A stretch of DNA of 64,000 nt from Okeania hirsuta. GTDB lineage: Bacteria; Cyanobacteriota; Cyanobacteriia; Cyanobacteriales; Microcoleaceae. How positions within the stretch are numbered: position 1 is the stretch's first letter; every line of letters starts with the position of its first letter. The position numbers were made by a program, and so were the translations under genes. Below the pieces are notes generated by a model. The model worked only from the letters and a program-made list of their open reading frames with translations, was not told where the DNA came from and searched no databases. The stretch lies in NCBI RefSeq assembly GCF_003838195.1, contig NZ_RCBY01000015.1:1-64000 (forward strand). The letters run 5' to 3'. Shown one piece after another: positions 63,128 through 64,000 of this stretch.

Positions 63128-64000
63128 ATGGATAGTATTTTTATTCAAATAGTTGCCTATCGCGATTTAGAATTAGTCCCAACAGTAGAAGAAGCGATCG
63201 CCCATGCCACTCATCCTGAACGCCTCACTTTTGGCATTTGTTGGCAGTATGGTACGGATGAGGAAAAGGACTATATCAGCAAACTTAAAGGTATTAAAGA
63301 TTGTCGTATTATTGCAGTGCCTGCTTCTGAAGCTCGTGGCGTAGGTTGGGCGAGGTCTTTGGTACAAAAGTTGTGGCAAAAGGAACGTTATACTCTACAA
63401 ATTGATGCCCACATGAGATTTTTACCTGGCTGGGACATAGAATTGATTAAAATGCTGGAAATGTGTCCCAGTGAAAAACCTCTTTTGAGTACCTATCCTC
63501 CTGCTTACAGACCTCCCAGGGAATTGGTTGGGGATACGCCAAGTCGGTTAGAGGCAAAGGAGTTTGGAGATCCTGGTATTTTAAGTTTGAGAGCAATAGG
63601 CGATTTGAGTAAATGTAGTATTCCACAACTAGGAGCTTTTGTTGCTGCTGGGTTTATTTTTGCAGATGGGTTAATTATTGAGGAAGTACCCTACGACCCA
63701 GATATTTATTTTACTGGAGAAGAGGTGTTATTTGCTGCGAAAGCTTGGACGAGGGGATGGGATATTTATCATCCAAATCTTAGTGTTTGTTGGCATTTTT
63801 ATAATACTGGTAAAAAACGGGTTGTACATTGGGAAGATCATCAAGATTGGTGGGTACAAAATAAGATATCTGAATCTCGTTTTCGTCAGGTTTTGGGAAT
63901 GGAAACTGCTACGGAAGATTTTGGGATTTATGGTTTAGGAAATGTCAGAAGTTTGGCAGAGTATGAAGCATTAGCAGGTGTGAGTTTTCAGGAACGTTGG
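63128..64000 (+). CDS. GlcNAc-transferase-like glycosyltransferase, cut by window end
   Basis: From ATG at 63128 at least 291 codons, running off the window. IFIQIVAYRDLELVPTVEEA, WARSLVQKLWQKERYTLQID, AHMRFLPGWDIELIKML and GEEVLFAAKAWTRGWDIYHP match the GlcNAc-transferase family related to the Skp1-hydroxyproline GlcNAc-transferase (GT60). DAH in the TLQIDAHMRF segment is the likely metal/nucleotide motif. Substrate unknown. Confidence 0.85.
   Translation, partial: MDSIFIQIVAYRDLELVPTVEEAIAHATHPERLTFGICWQYGTDEEKDYISKLKGIKDCRIIAVPASEARGVGWARSLVQKLWQKERYTLQIDAHMRFLPGWDIELIKMLEMCPSEKPLLSTYPPAYRPPRELVGDTPSRLEAKEFGDPGILSLRAIGDLSKCSIPQLGAFVAAGFIFADGLIIEEVPYDPDIYFTGEEVLFAAKAWTRGWDIYHPNLSVCWHFYNTGKKRVVHWEDHQDWWVQNKISESRFRQVLGMETATEDFGIYGLGNVRSLAEYEALAGVSFQERW

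Overview
The window looks like a chromosome segment of a filamentous cyanobacterium, most likely of the Trichodesmium/Okeania/Oscillatoriales type. The evidence is psbA (photosystem II D1), ndbB (demethylphylloquinone reductase), a Ycf65/PSRP-3 ribosomal protein, cofG, the cyanobacterial succinic-semialdehyde dehydrogenase/2-oxoglutarate decarboxylase pair, scattered HIP1-type GCGATCGC sites, low G+C and an unusually dense load of short mobile repeats. The placement below phylum level is inference.

Layout. 0.3-9.7 kb: a frameshifted MscS-type channel gene, an alpha/beta hydrolase, a small helical protein, ndbB, a HAD phosphatase and a DUF4332 protein, separated by long gaps full of repeats. 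10-18.7 kb: a minus-strand run of a TPR protein, a DUF1800 protein, a CHAT-protease-like/periplasmic-binding-protein fusion, a DUF1822 protein and a sigma-70-like protein; the last three look like one sensing and response module. 18.8-27.8 kb: a lipoprotein gene broken by a small mobile element, an MshEN-like mini-protein, a DUF2207 membrane protein, a TetR regulator, a pair of M16 metallopeptidase-like proteins (one active, one lacking the zinc motif), and a GxxExxY gene inside a long inverted repeat. 28-33.5 kb: HAD hydrolase, PSRP-3, methyltransferase, histidine phosphatase, yebC and tRNA-Gly(UCC). 33.5-40.3 kb: decayed signalling genes and IS4/IS630 transposase remnants around a GNAT acetyltransferase and cofG. 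40.8-51.8 kb: psbA with a readable promoter and terminator, an ABC ATPase, a family 2 glycosyltransferase, and the SSADH/2-OGDC pair that closes the cyanobacterial TCA cycle.

52-62 kb is an accessory island: a dead TnpB gene, then DNA phosphorothioation genes dndD and dndC (minus), an HNH nuclease with an N-terminal domain resembling sulfur-binding domains (minus), and a divergent dndB-like DGQHR gene (plus). No dndE, dndA or dndFGH is visible. dndC and dndD, normally adjacent, are separated by about 1.07 kb of degenerate tandem repeats. The window ends inside a GlcNAc-transferase-like gene.

The most distinctive feature is repeat biology. At least eight families of 90-410 bp inverted-repeat elements (MITE-like) can be drawn directly from the sequence. 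Several insertions can be resolved to the base: one family flanked by 8-bp target duplications, another by TA, one nested inside another, one rewriting the C-terminus of a gene and one breaking a gene. There are also tandem duplications of 98-141 bp, a promoter/leader/start-codon block present three times, heptamer microsatellites and hyphenated palindromes.
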